Positions 1 to 7,900 of a stretch of DNA of 35,451 bases are shown here, piece by piece. A program made the translations under genes and the position numbers. Position 1 is the stretch's first letter. Each line of letters begins with the position of its first letter. The stretch is from Campylobacteraceae bacterium (GTDB taxonomy: Bacteria; Campylobacterota; Campylobacteria; Campylobacterales; Sulfurospirillaceae), in the NCBI GenBank assembly GCA_026988975.1, contig JALSKH010000224.1, positions 1 through 35,451 on the forward strand, written 5' to 3'. Below the pieces are notes generated by a model. The model saw nothing but the letters and a program-made list of their open reading frames with translations. It was not told the DNA's origin and did not search any database.

Positions 1-861
1 TATATCTCCTATAAACGAGATGATTTCATCCAGAGAGCTTTTAAAATGCTCTATTTTTGGATAGATTAACTCTCCCTTTGAGTAGAGTTTTGCTACCTCT
101 TTATCGTTTTTTATCTTTGTGATTATCGGTATATCCTCGTTTTTGCAATAAATCTCAACACTATCATCTCCTATGCCATATCTGTTTATGATGACTCCAA
201 ACTTTTGCTTCAAAACTCTCATAGTTTCGACTGCGAGTTTTAGGTCATTTAGTCCAAAAGGGGTGGCTTCTGTGATGAGTATAGCAAAGTCACTTTCACG
301 ACTAGCCTCTATGACAGGACAACTGGTTCCCGGAGGTGCATCAAAGATTTTTATACAATCTTTAAAATTCTTCTCTACATATTCGATAGTTTGGGATATC
401 ATAGGAACTGCCATCTCTTGCCCCAAATCCAATCTACCCTCTATAAAACTGAAGTTTTGTGCTTGATACTCTTTTATCTCTCCGATTTTTTGAGGATTCA
501 TAGGAAGTGAGTTTGTTGGACATAGTTCGCTACACGCATAGCAACTATGGCAAAGTTCAGGAAAAACCAAGATCTCAGAGGGGAGTGCTACGATAGCATT
601 AAAATTGCATACTTTTGCACACTCTCCACAGAGTATGCACTCCTCACTTTCCCACTTTGGCACCATTTTGTTACAAATCTGCTCATTTTTAAGAGACGAC
701 TTTATAAATAGTGCTGAGTTTGGCTCCTCTACATCCAAGTCACAAAGCACAACTTCTTGAGCTTTGCTGGCAAGATATGATGTAAGATTTGTGGAAATGG
801 TGGTTTTTCCTGTTCCACCTTTTCCACTTGCGATTGTGATTTTTAGATTATCTATTTGCAT
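1..861 (-). CDS. MinD-family P-loop ATPase with inserted 2x[4Fe-4S] ferredoxin domain (partial, runs off window)
   Basis: The minus frame is open from ATG 861 to the window edge (287 codons, no stop). It starts with a deviant Walker A, SGKGGTGKTT, at about residues 10-19, followed by the MinD/ParA-type DLDVEEPN. A ferredoxin insert at about residues 70-110 shows two clusters of Cys-x2-Cys-x2-Cys-x3-Cys (ECILCGECAKVC and LCHSCYACSELC). DAPPGTSCPV and ITEATPFGLND follow. This is the Fe-S MinD superfamily ATPase (COG1149 type), a soluble ATPase often found in pairs beside DUF134 and dinitrogenase-cofactor-type proteins. Its substrate is unknown; Fe-S or metal cofactor handling is the usual guess. 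Its start overlaps the end of the Gly-rich gene by 14 bases, so the two are probably translationally coupled. The C-terminus is not visible. Confidence 0.9.
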   Translation of the reverse strand, partial: MQIDNLKITIASGKGGTGKTTISTNLTSYLASKAQEVVLCDLDVEEPNSALFIKSSLKNEQICNKMVPKWESEECILCGECAKVCNFNAIVALPSEILVFPELCHSCYACSELCPTNSLPMNPQKIGEIKEYQAQNFSFIEGRLDLGQEMAVPMISQTIEYVEKNFKDCIKIFDAPPGTSCPVIEASRESDFAILITEATPFGLNDLKLAVETMRVLKQKFGVIINRYGIGDDSVEIYCKNEDIPIITKIKNDKEVAKLYSKGELIYPKIEHFKSSLDEIISFIGDI

Positions 862-1048
862 TTTGGTTTCTATTTGCACCATTCCCTCTGCCGTTGCCTG
901 CACCAAAGCCTACACCGTTTCCACGGCAGGCTTGAGTATTTCTATTTCTTCCACCTGTCCCATCTCTTCTACCCATGCCGTTGCCTGCGCCATTGCCTCT
1001 TCCTGCTCCTAAACCTCTTGAGCCTCTTTCTTGTCCTTTTCCTCTCAT
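848..1048 (-). CDS. small Gly/Arg/Asn-rich protein
   Basis: A 66-residue protein composed almost wholly of Gly, Arg, Asn and Ala in GNG/RGN-type repeats, with a single Cys near the middle and no hydrophobic segment. I chose ATG 1048 rather than the upstream in-frame ATG at 1129 because AAGGAG lies six bases before it and because the longer version would overlap the DUF134 gene. The ribosome binding site overlaps the DUF134 stop codon, and its own 3' end overlaps the MinD-like gene, so the three form one operon. Similar low-complexity Gly-rich small proteins (DUF5320-like) accompany MinD/DUF134 clusters in other bacteria. The function is unknown. The low complexity makes family assignment weak, but the ribosome binding site and tight spacing support a real gene. 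Confidence 0.7.
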   Translation of the reverse strand: MRGKGQERGSRGLGAGRGNGAGNGMGRRDGTGGRNRNTQACRGNGVGFGAGNGRGNGANRNQNANR

Positions 1049-1058
1049 GATAGTCTCC

Positions 1059-1496
1059 TTATTTTTGGATAAACTTTTTACACCCTTTTTGTGGGGTGCC
1101 ACTGTTTGTTGTGAACTCTTTGTCTCCATCTAAAAAGAGTTGGTATCTTTTACACTCATTTCTCTTAACGCATTTGTCATTATTGCACGCTACTACTTTT
1201 TCACTCATTTGTCTCTCCTGTACTTCTAAAATTTTATGATTCAAAATGGCATCAGCTATCTTTTTTCTAGCTGATTCTATGAGTCTTGAGAAAGTAGGAC
1301 GAGAGATATTCATTTTGTCTGCACACTCTTGTTGATATAAAGATTTCAAATCAGAGAGCCTTATCGCCTCCATCTCATCTTCATATATGGCAACAGTTTC
1401 TAGCAAGTCTCCTCTAATCCCACAAGGTTTAAAGCAAATCTCACTATGATCAGCATTGATATTTCTATTTTTTCGTCTTCTTCCGCAAGGATTCAT
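1059..1496 (-). CDS. DUF134-family HTH DNA-binding protein with Cys-rich tail
   Basis: 145 residues from ATG 1496. The N-terminus, MNPCGRRRKNRN, and the following segment with CFKPCGI are typical of DUF134. A sigma70 region 4-like helix-turn-helix (EDEMEAIRLSDLKSLYQQECADKMNISRPTFSRLI) occupies about residues 40-75. The tail beyond residue 95 carries four more Cys (CNNDKCVKRNEC, then GCKKF), which could bind a metal or Fe-S cluster. An in-frame ATG at 1553 would add 19 residues but lies in the promoter, so 1496 is preferred. It is first in the minus-strand operon with the Gly-rich and MinD-like genes. The promoter lies within a large inverted repeat (1505-1549), suggesting autoregulation. The family is clear; ligand and targets are not known. 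Confidence 0.85.
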   Translation of the reverse strand: MNPCGRRRKNRNINADHSEICFKPCGIRGDLLETVAIYEDEMEAIRLSDLKSLYQQECADKMNISRPTFSRLIESARKKIADAILNHKILEVQERQMSEKVVACNNDKCVKRNECKRYQLFLDGDKEFTTNSGTPQKGCKKFIQK

Positions 1497-1504
1497 TTCA
1501 TAGC

Positions 1505-1553
1505 CTTTTGAACATATGTGCGAAATTATATCGAACATATGTTCAAAAGTCAA
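1505..1553 (-). promoter_or_regulatory. promoter embedded in a 45-bp inverted-repeat operator (DUF134 operon)
   Basis: On the minus strand, TTGACT (1553-1548) and TATAAT (1530-1525) are separated by exactly 17 bases. Two 19-base arms, CTTTTGAACATATGTTCGA (minus, 1549-1531) and CTTTTGAACATATGTGCGA (plus, 1505-1523), match at 18 of 19 bases. They flank the seven bases that contain the -10 box. Each arm is itself a dyad centred on GAACATATGTTC. A dimeric repressor bound here would block polymerase; the first gene's own HTH product is the obvious candidate, by inference. Confidence 0.75.
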
Positions 1554-1575
1554 GAGAAATATCTTAAAAAAGTGC

Positions 1576-1581
1576 TATAAT
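1576..1581 (+). promoter_or_regulatory. extended -10 of the SpoIIAA-like gene
   Basis: TGCTATAAT places an extended -10 (TATAAT at 1576-1581) 32 bases before ATG 1613. No good -35 is visible at 17 bases. AAAGGAG at about 1601-1607 is the ribosome binding site. The bases just after the -10 (1581-1596) repeat the terminal sequence of the MITE seen later in the window. Confidence 0.5.
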
Positions 1582-1612
1582 AAGGTCAGTTAATAAAAAG
1601 AAAGGAGTCAAA

Positions 1613-1978
1613 ATGTTAAAAGTCATATTAGACGAAAAAGAAGCGATAGCTATCATAGAGCCGATAGATGCATTAAGCAAAGAAGATTTTGATTTTGCAA
1701 ATGAGATTATAAACCCATTTATCAAACAGCATGGAAAATTGAATGGTATCATTATCTATACTAAATCTTTTCCCGGTTGGGATTCGTTTGGCGCACTTAT
1801 AAGGCATTTGAAGTTTATAGATAATCACGAGAAAAAAGTTTCACATGTAGCATTTGTCACAGACTCGATAATCGGAGAATTTGCCGAACATGTAGCGAGC
1901 CATTTTGTCAGTGCAAAAGTAAAAACTTTTAAATTTGACGAGCTAGAGGATGCTAAGAAGTGGATAAAAAATAGCTAA
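1613..1978 (+). CDS. SpoIIAA-like (STAS-fold) protein
   Basis: 121 residues resembling the SpoIIAA-like family (Pfam STAS-like, former DUF3478). It has the N-terminal MLKVILDEKEAIAIIEPIDALSKEDF, then GIIIYTKSFPGWDSFGALIRHLKFI and HVAFVTDSIIGEFAEHVASHFV. These are alternating beta strands and amphipathic helices with no membrane segment. Members are small soluble proteins of unsettled role; structural work links the fold to STAS domains and lipid or protein binding. AAAGGAG precedes ATG 1613 at a good distance. It is divergent from the DUF134 operon with a short shared promoter region, and its stop codon lies inside a hairpin terminator. Monocistronic as far as can be seen. The family is fairly sure and the function is not. 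Confidence 0.8.
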   Translation: MLKVILDEKEAIAIIEPIDALSKEDFDFANEIINPFIKQHGKLNGIIIYTKSFPGWDSFGALIRHLKFIDNHEKKVSHVAFVTDSIIGEFAEHVASHFVSAKVKTFKFDELEDAKKWIKNS

Positions 1979-1995
1979 TTTAGCTATTTTTTATC
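1963..1995. terminator. perfect 16-bp hairpin terminator overlapping a stop codon
   Basis: The arms GATAAAAAATAGCTAA (1963-1978) and TTAGCTATTTTTTATC (1980-1995) are perfect complements around one central base. The right arm supplies a U-run after the core AGCTAA stem, and the left arm does so in the other direction. It ends the SpoIIAA-like transcript and marks the left edge of the accessory island. Confidence 0.65.
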
Positions 1996-2092
1996 GCTCA
2001 TTGTCACATCCAATAAAGTTTGAGAATAACTTTGAATCATTGTAAATGCTTTGTTCTGAGTGTATACTTACTTAAAATAAATTTATTAATGC

Positions 2093-2098
2093 TATAAT
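2093..2098 (+). promoter_or_regulatory. extended -10 of the methyltransferase gene
   Basis: TGCTATAAT (TATAAT at 2093-2098) lies 30 bases before the GTG start. Candidate -35 sequences (TTACTT at 2068-2073, 19-base spacer) are weak. A poor -35 with an extended -10 is common in Campylobacterota. Confidence 0.45.
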
Positions 2099-2127
2099 TA
2101 TAAACATAGTTTAAATAAAGGGATAAT

Positions 2128-3186
2128 GTGAATTTAATGGCTATAGACCTTTTTTGCGGCGCAGGCGGTTTAACACAGGGTTTGCATGATGCTGATTTTA
2201 AAACATTATTAGCTATAGATATTGAACCAGTAGCAATAGAAACTTTTAAAATGAACCATGCTAAAAAAGTTCCTCATATCCTTAAACAAGATATTAAAGA
2301 TTTAACTGCTGAAACGATATTTAAACTAACTGGTTTAAAAAAAGGTGAGCTTGATCTTTTAGCTGGTTGTCCTCCTTGCCAAGGGTTTTCTTCAATGCGT
2401 ACCAAAAACGGTAAAGTAAAAATTGATGACTCTCGTAATGATTTAGTATTTCAATATATGCGCTTAGTAAGAGAACTTTTACCAAAAGCCGTGATGATGG
2501 AAAATGTACCCGGTCTTGCAAAAGATGATCGAATGAAAAAAGTTTTAAATGAGTTAAAAGAACTTGGATACCATGTAGATGATGATACGGTTCAAGTAGT
2601 TAATTTAGCAGATTACGGTGTTCCTCAACGCAGAAGGAGAATGGCATTAGCAACGGTTAAAGAAAGACCGTTTACTCTTAAAAAACCAAACATGAAAAAG
2701 AAAACCGTAAAAGATACTATAGGAGGAAAAAATACACTACCTCCCGTAGGAACCAGCGGTGATATACTTCATGATTGGAAAACAAGAAGAACACAAAAAA
2801 TGCTAGACTATTTTAAAGTTTTACCAAAAGACGGGGGAAGCCGAAGCGATACACCAAGAGAGTATTGGAGACCTTGTCATCTTAAGTACCCTCAAGGCTT
2901 TAAAGATGTTTACGGACGAATGAAGTGGGATGATGTAGCACCTACAATTACAGGTGGATGCGACAACCCTTCTAAAGGGCGTTTCATTCATCCTGAAGAA
3001 AATCGAGCTATCACCCTCAGAGAAGCAGCTCTGCTTCAAACATTTCCTAAAGACTATAAATTTGCTACTTCAAAAGGAAAAACGGGTGTTGCACTTATGA
3101 TAGGTAATGCTTTGCCTCCGAAGTTCATCAAATATATTTCTTCGCAGTTAAAAGAAACCCTATTATCTACTGATAAGAGCGTCTAA
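2128..3186 (+). CDS. dcm: DNA (cytosine-5-)-methyltransferase
   Basis: 352 residues with the ordered C5-methyltransferase motifs. Motif I is DLFCGAGG (about residues 7-14); motif IV is GCPPCQGFS with the catalytic Cys (about 80-88); motif VI is MENVPG; motif VIII is PQRRRRM. A variable target-recognition stretch of about 100 residues follows, and motif X ends with GNALPP. It transfers methyl from S-adenosylmethionine to C5 of cytosine; the target site cannot be read from sequence. The GTG at 2128 has AAAGGG at a good distance and is preferred over ATG 2137. The stop lies inside the 3' end of the convergent receiver gene (20-bp overlap), and a Vsr-type gene lies nearby. This fits a solitary or restriction-linked methyltransferase of a defence island. 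The symbol is family-level. Confidence 0.95.
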   Translation: MNLMAIDLFCGAGGLTQGLHDADFKTLLAIDIEPVAIETFKMNHAKKVPHILKQDIKDLTAETIFKLTGLKKGELDLLAGCPPCQGFSSMRTKNGKVKIDDSRNDLVFQYMRLVRELLPKAVMMENVPGLAKDDRMKKVLNELKELGYHVDDDTVQVVNLADYGVPQRRRRMALATVKERPFTLKKPNMKKKTVKDTIGGKNTLPPVGTSGDILHDWKTRRTQKMLDYFKVLPKDGGSRSDTPREYWRPCHLKYPQGFKDVYGRMKWDDVAPTITGGCDNPSKGRFIHPEENRAITLREAALLQTFPKDYKFATSKGKTGVALMIGNALPPKFIKYISSQLKETLLSTDKSV

Positions 3187-4933
3187 GATATTCAGATTCA
3201 TTAAAACCAACTCTTGACAATTGTGCGGCAAATTTATTTAAGATTGCTTGTGCTTTATCTCTTTTAAGATTTGAAATCCATATATATTTATTATCTTTAT
3301 CATCAAAAAAATACCAAAAATCACCTTCTTTTTTAGCTAAAAGAGGTTCCGTATCAAACCCATCTTTTTTCTTGAGTATGATAACGGCAAGATTTTCAGT
3401 TTTATAATCTATAGCAAATTTTCTATATTTATTATCTTGTATAATTAACTCAAATTTTTTATTTGTTGCTGTCTCTTCTCTTAATGTTAACGGTAAAATT
3501 ATAAAGGGTGCTGTTCCACATTTTATTCTAGCAGCATCACATCTTGGAACAATACAAATAAAATACGAATCAGTATACTGTTTTTTTATAACTGTTCCTA
3601 AGGTCATAATTGGTTCAGGAGAATCATATTGTTTTTTTATTGTGGATAATATAGAAAGTTCTTTTTCAAGCTTTTCAGCTTTATTGTTATCTGAAAACAA
3701 ATATTTTGTTAAATCTTTTATTGGTTTTTTCTTTTTTGCTTCAAGAAGTCTACAATTGATAGCTGGATCACATTCTTTCTTATCATTAAGGTTACAGTAC
3801 CCATTTTCAAAAATATTTTGTAAAAGTTCTAATAATTTTTCTTTATTTTCTATGATTTTATTTTTCCCATCATCGGTACCTATATCACATGATGCATCCA
3901 AATCAAAAGTATTAATAATTCTATTATTATCATCATTATTATTAAACTGATAATTTTCATCAAGAAAAAATCTTTTATATCTTTCATCACTAAAATATTT
4001 ATTAAACCATTTCATAATCTGATCAATATTTAATGCAGTATTTACTTGCGTGTTATCTTCTAATATTGATTGTATTTCTGAAATAAAAATATCTAGCATG
4101 AAATTTTCAGCATCTTTGGGGTGGGGAAGTAGCATTCTATGTGATAAGTACGCTTCATCTAGCTCTTTGGAAAACACTCCAAGAATTTTATGAGTATTTT
4201 TTCTAAGCTCAGCTAATGACTGTAATGCCATATTTGGAATTAAACCTGCTACTTGACTTGTAAAGTCGTTTATTATAGATTCAACAAGCCCTTTTTCGTC
4301 TTTTAAGACATCTTCATCTTTAGGATATCTTTGAGTGGCTTCTTTTGCATAAATTTTAATTTGAAGATTATCATAAATTAAAGAATAAACATCTGGCATT
4401 TCTGGCTCTCCGAGTTCATTATCTAAATAATTTTTTACTAATTTTATTTTGTCCTTTAAGTTATTTTCTCCTGAATAAATTACAATATTGCGTAATGATT
4501 TTTGAGTATTGCCATTGGTATCTTGTATTATTGACTTTATGAGAGCTTTTGCTGTTTCTCCATCAGTTTCTACAGATTTTAACTTCCAATCTAAAATAAC
4601 AATATCTGCTTTTTTTAAAATATCTTTATATACTTGTATCTCATTGCCAGTTGGTCTAAGTGTTGTGCATAAAAGACCTTTTTGGGCAAATCCATCTGAA
4701 AGTTTTTTTGCATTAAGTTGATGTAGTTTATTATCTTCTACGGAAGTCTGCTTTTTTCTTGCCCTGGTAGTGCCTCTTCCTATTGCAGCTGGCAATTCAG
4801 TTGAGGTAGAAATTTGAGTAGGAGATTGACAATCCTCATTAAAAAATGCTTCGTCATCCACAATCACAACCGTTTGAAGAAAATTAGTAATCACACCTTT
4901 TGAATATTCTATAAACTCACTCATTTTCTTCAT
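3167..4933 (-). CDS. receiver-domain (response-regulator-like) protein with uncharacterised C-terminal region
   Basis: 588 residues. The N-terminal ~200 look like a receiver domain enlarged by inserts. The acidic pair is VVIVDDE (D26, D27), the phosphoacceptor is ILDWKLK (D115), the hydroxyl position is IVIYSGE (S154) and the Lys is KIYAKEA (about K197). Residues 29-75 form a long Thr/Ser/Lys-rich insertion between the first strand and helix. The ~390-residue remainder matches nothing I recognise. It holds a Cys cluster (CNLNDKKECDPAINC) and a later segment, ICIVPRCDAARIKC, and no evident HTH. The gene starts within the end of the large ATPase gene: ATG 4933, or ATG 4924 overlapping the stop by eight bases. 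The two are therefore coupled. I infer that the receiver takes phosphate from the kinase-like C-terminus of its neighbour and that the C-terminal part is the effector. Its own end overlaps the methyltransferase gene by 20 bp. Confidence 0.8.
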   Translation of the reverse strand: MKKMSEFIEYSKGVITNFLQTVVIVDDEAFFNEDCQSPTQISTSTELPAAIGRGTTRARKKQTSVEDNKLHQLNAKKLSDGFAQKGLLCTTLRPTGNEIQVYKDILKKADIVILDWKLKSVETDGETAKALIKSIIQDTNGNTQKSLRNIVIYSGENNLKDKIKLVKNYLDNELGEPEMPDVYSLIYDNLQIKIYAKEATQRYPKDEDVLKDEKGLVESIINDFTSQVAGLIPNMALQSLAELRKNTHKILGVFSKELDEAYLSHRMLLPHPKDAENFMLDIFISEIQSILEDNTQVNTALNIDQIMKWFNKYFSDERYKRFFLDENYQFNNNDDNNRIINTFDLDASCDIGTDDGKNKIIENKEKLLELLQNIFENGYCNLNDKKECDPAINCRLLEAKKKKPIKDLTKYLFSDNNKAEKLEKELSILSTIKKQYDSPEPIMTLGTVIKKQYTDSYFICIVPRCDAARIKCGTAPFIILPLTLREETATNKKFELIIQDNKYRKFAIDYKTENLAVIILKKKDGFDTEPLLAKKEGDFWYFFDDKDNKYIWISNLKRDKAQAILNKFAAQLSRVGFNESEYLRRSYQ

Positions 4934-7900
4934 CTTTTTTCAAAATTTCAAATGTAGTACCCTTGTCTGTATCTAATAACTTTATATCATATCCTAATTC
5001 ATTCAAAGATTGTTTTGCAATATAAAGTCCCATTCCTCTACCTCCCGGTTTACTACTGAAACCAAAGTCAAAAATCACTTCTCGCATCTCTTTTCTAATA
5101 CCAGGACCGTTATCTGATACAATAAAATGATCATCTAATGTATCAAAAGTAATTGTTTTGTCTTTTATCAAAGAACCTTTTAACCAATATATTGAGTTAT
5201 CAACAAGATTGATAAAAACCGGATAAAAAGTTGATGGATATCCTTTTTCTAAATGTTTTCTAAAACTATCCGTCACATTAAATGTAATGTCATGTCGTTC
5301 AAACCTTATTTTAAAAAGATTTTCTATAAAATCGGATATTTCATATCCTTTGATATTTATCTCTTTGCGATAGAGTCTTCTATTGAGAGGAGTAAATAGA
5401 GACAGATAACCGTCAATGTGTTCAAATCCACTTCTGACATCATTATAAATACTTGCAATATTTTCATTAACATCTGCCCATGCTTTTAATCGTCTAAGAT
5501 TTCTTCTAACTGTACGGATGCTACTATCAAATTCATGATTAATGATGTTGATCGCTATACCTACTTGAGCGAGCTCCATATCTAACTTATGCTGTTCTTG
5601 AACTTCACTTAATATTCTCTCATTAGCCTCTTGGACATCAAGATTACTGACGATATTTCCTTCGTCGTCGAATTCCCAGTCAACTCCTTCAAGTAATGTA
5701 CTAATCGTTTCAAGCGTTTTTTTCTCCCTTTGAGATACTTTTTCTATAATTTCTTCGTACTCAAGTCTTTTAGCTGCTATTTCATCTTCACTCATACCCG
5801 AAAAATCTGTTTTATTAAAATCGTCTGCAACGGTTCTTATAGTCTCCTCAATTGTTTTAATACTGTGCTTTGTCGCTTCTTCAACCTCATTTTTCACTTC
5901 TTCTTTTTTTTCAGTAACTGTTTTCTTCTCATTATTGATCTCTTTTTTTGTCTCTTTATATATCTCATCTAGTGACTGCTCTATCCTTTTTCTTCTATCT
6001 ATCTCTAACTGTGCAGTTTCAATTGCTTGAGAAATGATTGAACTTATCTCTTGTCTTTTAGGATTAAATACCGTTTCTATCGCATTGTCTTTTTCAGACT
6101 TGTATGTCATCCAAAGATCATTATCTTTTTTCGTTTTGATAGTTACACCGGTTGGACGAGAAATGATATATGATTGTTCAATCTCTTTAAACTTTTCCAA
6201 ATACCTCTTTTCAATTGCAATAATTTCATAAGCAAGTTTTTCATTATCGCTAAACGAAAGTTTATTATCTATCTCACCGTGAAGATGCTTAATAAGATTA
6301 TCTGCCTCATCAATATGTTTTAGAGCCTGCATATTCGATAAAGCTCTTTTAAATTTAGCTAAAAAGTTTTTTAGTTTTTCACTTTTTTTCTTTTCTTGTT
6401 GTTTCCTTCTGTGATTTGCTTTTAAATGTTCTTCCTTTTCTTTTAAATACAGATCAGCATAGATACCGTCTTCATAGGTAAAATCCTGAGAGAGTCTTTT
6501 TAAAAAGTTTTTCAATATCTTTTTAAATTGTTGATATGCTTTATTTTCTTGGAAGCCTTCCCGACCGGCTTTTTCTTTAAGATTTTTATTACTTTTGTGA
6601 TTTATCTCAATTGCACCAAACATTCTACGATAACTAAAATAACTTCTTAAATTTAAGGTTCTTTCTTTTTCAATTTCTAAAAAATCAAAGTCAATATCTC
6701 CATATGGTAAAACACGAATACCGTTTTTATAGATATAGAGCCCTCCTATTTGAAAACATTTAGCTTTTAAAATTTTATAATTTTCTAATGGCATAGATGT
6801 TTCCGATGCTTGTCCTTGAATTGCAGCAAAATTTAAAGAAAAAGAACCACATTCAATTTTTTTTCCTTTTGCATCTTTCCATGGCAAATGGTACTCGAGA
6901 GGTTCTTGTCCATACATTGTAATTTTTCCATGAAAAGTTCCATATTCATCAAAAATACCCTCAAACCTATGGTCAGCATTTAAAAAATCTTTTGGAGTGA
7001 AAAAAGAATCTTGTTTTATAATATCTATAGAAAGGTCATCTGAACGATTATGCCATTTAAAAGATGCTTTGATTTTAGGCGGTTTATGATTCAGTGTCAT
7101 AGTATTTGTAAAACCGAGTAAATGCTTACGAAGTTTCGAATTTCCCTCAGATTCATTTCCTAAATCTTCTTTGATAATAGGATCAGAAGGTAAAATATAA
7201 AAGTGTGTTCCGCTCGAAACTCGTAAGTCAGGTTCTTTCAAAAACTCTGCTTCTTTTAGAGGATCAATAGTAAATTGCTCTAACTCATTGGAAATAGCAT
7301 GAAATAAATCTTCCGGTACTTTATCTGATAATTGGTGCAAGTTATCTTTAACTTCTTGTATCATGTCGGAAACATCACCAGCACCAGGGAGAGTGCCAGA
7401 TGAAAAAGTTTTAATCGGAATAGTAATCTCATCGATATTTACACCGGGTATTTCAAACATTTTCCAATTAATAAATGCTGCCACTAAATCATGATAACTT
7501 TCTTTATTATCAACAAAGCGTTTTGCTCTTGTCAAAATTAAAACTTGGGGTCCGATAATAGATATTGCAAGTCTTCCGATTCCTTTTTCTCCCATAGACG
7601 GACGCTCTTCTTTTGTTGGATCCTTAGGAGGCGGTATCAAAGACTTTGATACATCTACTTTACTATCTGTTCCAAGTGTAAGCCAGCGATTAATGAAATC
7701 ATCTAAAGTCATTCCTAGACCGTCATCACGCAATACAAAAAGCCCATCAGAAACATAATAATCTACCAATACGTCATCAGCATACGCATCATGTGCATTT
7801 TTAAATAATTCATTAATTGCAGTAGGAATACCGGCTATCTGCTGCCGTCCAAGCATATCTACCGTCCTAGCTCTCGTTTTAAAACTTACTGCCTTGTTTT

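Noticed and set aside
1046-1129. Longer form of the Gly-rich protein starting at 1129
   Set aside because: The extension overlaps the DUF134 coding sequence, and the AAGGAG site points to ATG 1048.
1497-1553. Longer DUF134 start at 1553
   Set aside because: The extra 19 codons cover the -10 box and the operator, so they would not be transcribed from that promoter.
2128-3186. A complete classical type II restriction-modification pair
   Set aside because: No type II endonuclease gene is recognisable beside the methyltransferase; the only nuclease-like gene is the frameshifted Vsr.
5730-5972. Phe-rich plus-strand frame inside the GHKL gene
   Set aside because: Shadow of Lys/Glu-rich coiled-coil codons on the other strand; low-complexity product with no start signal.
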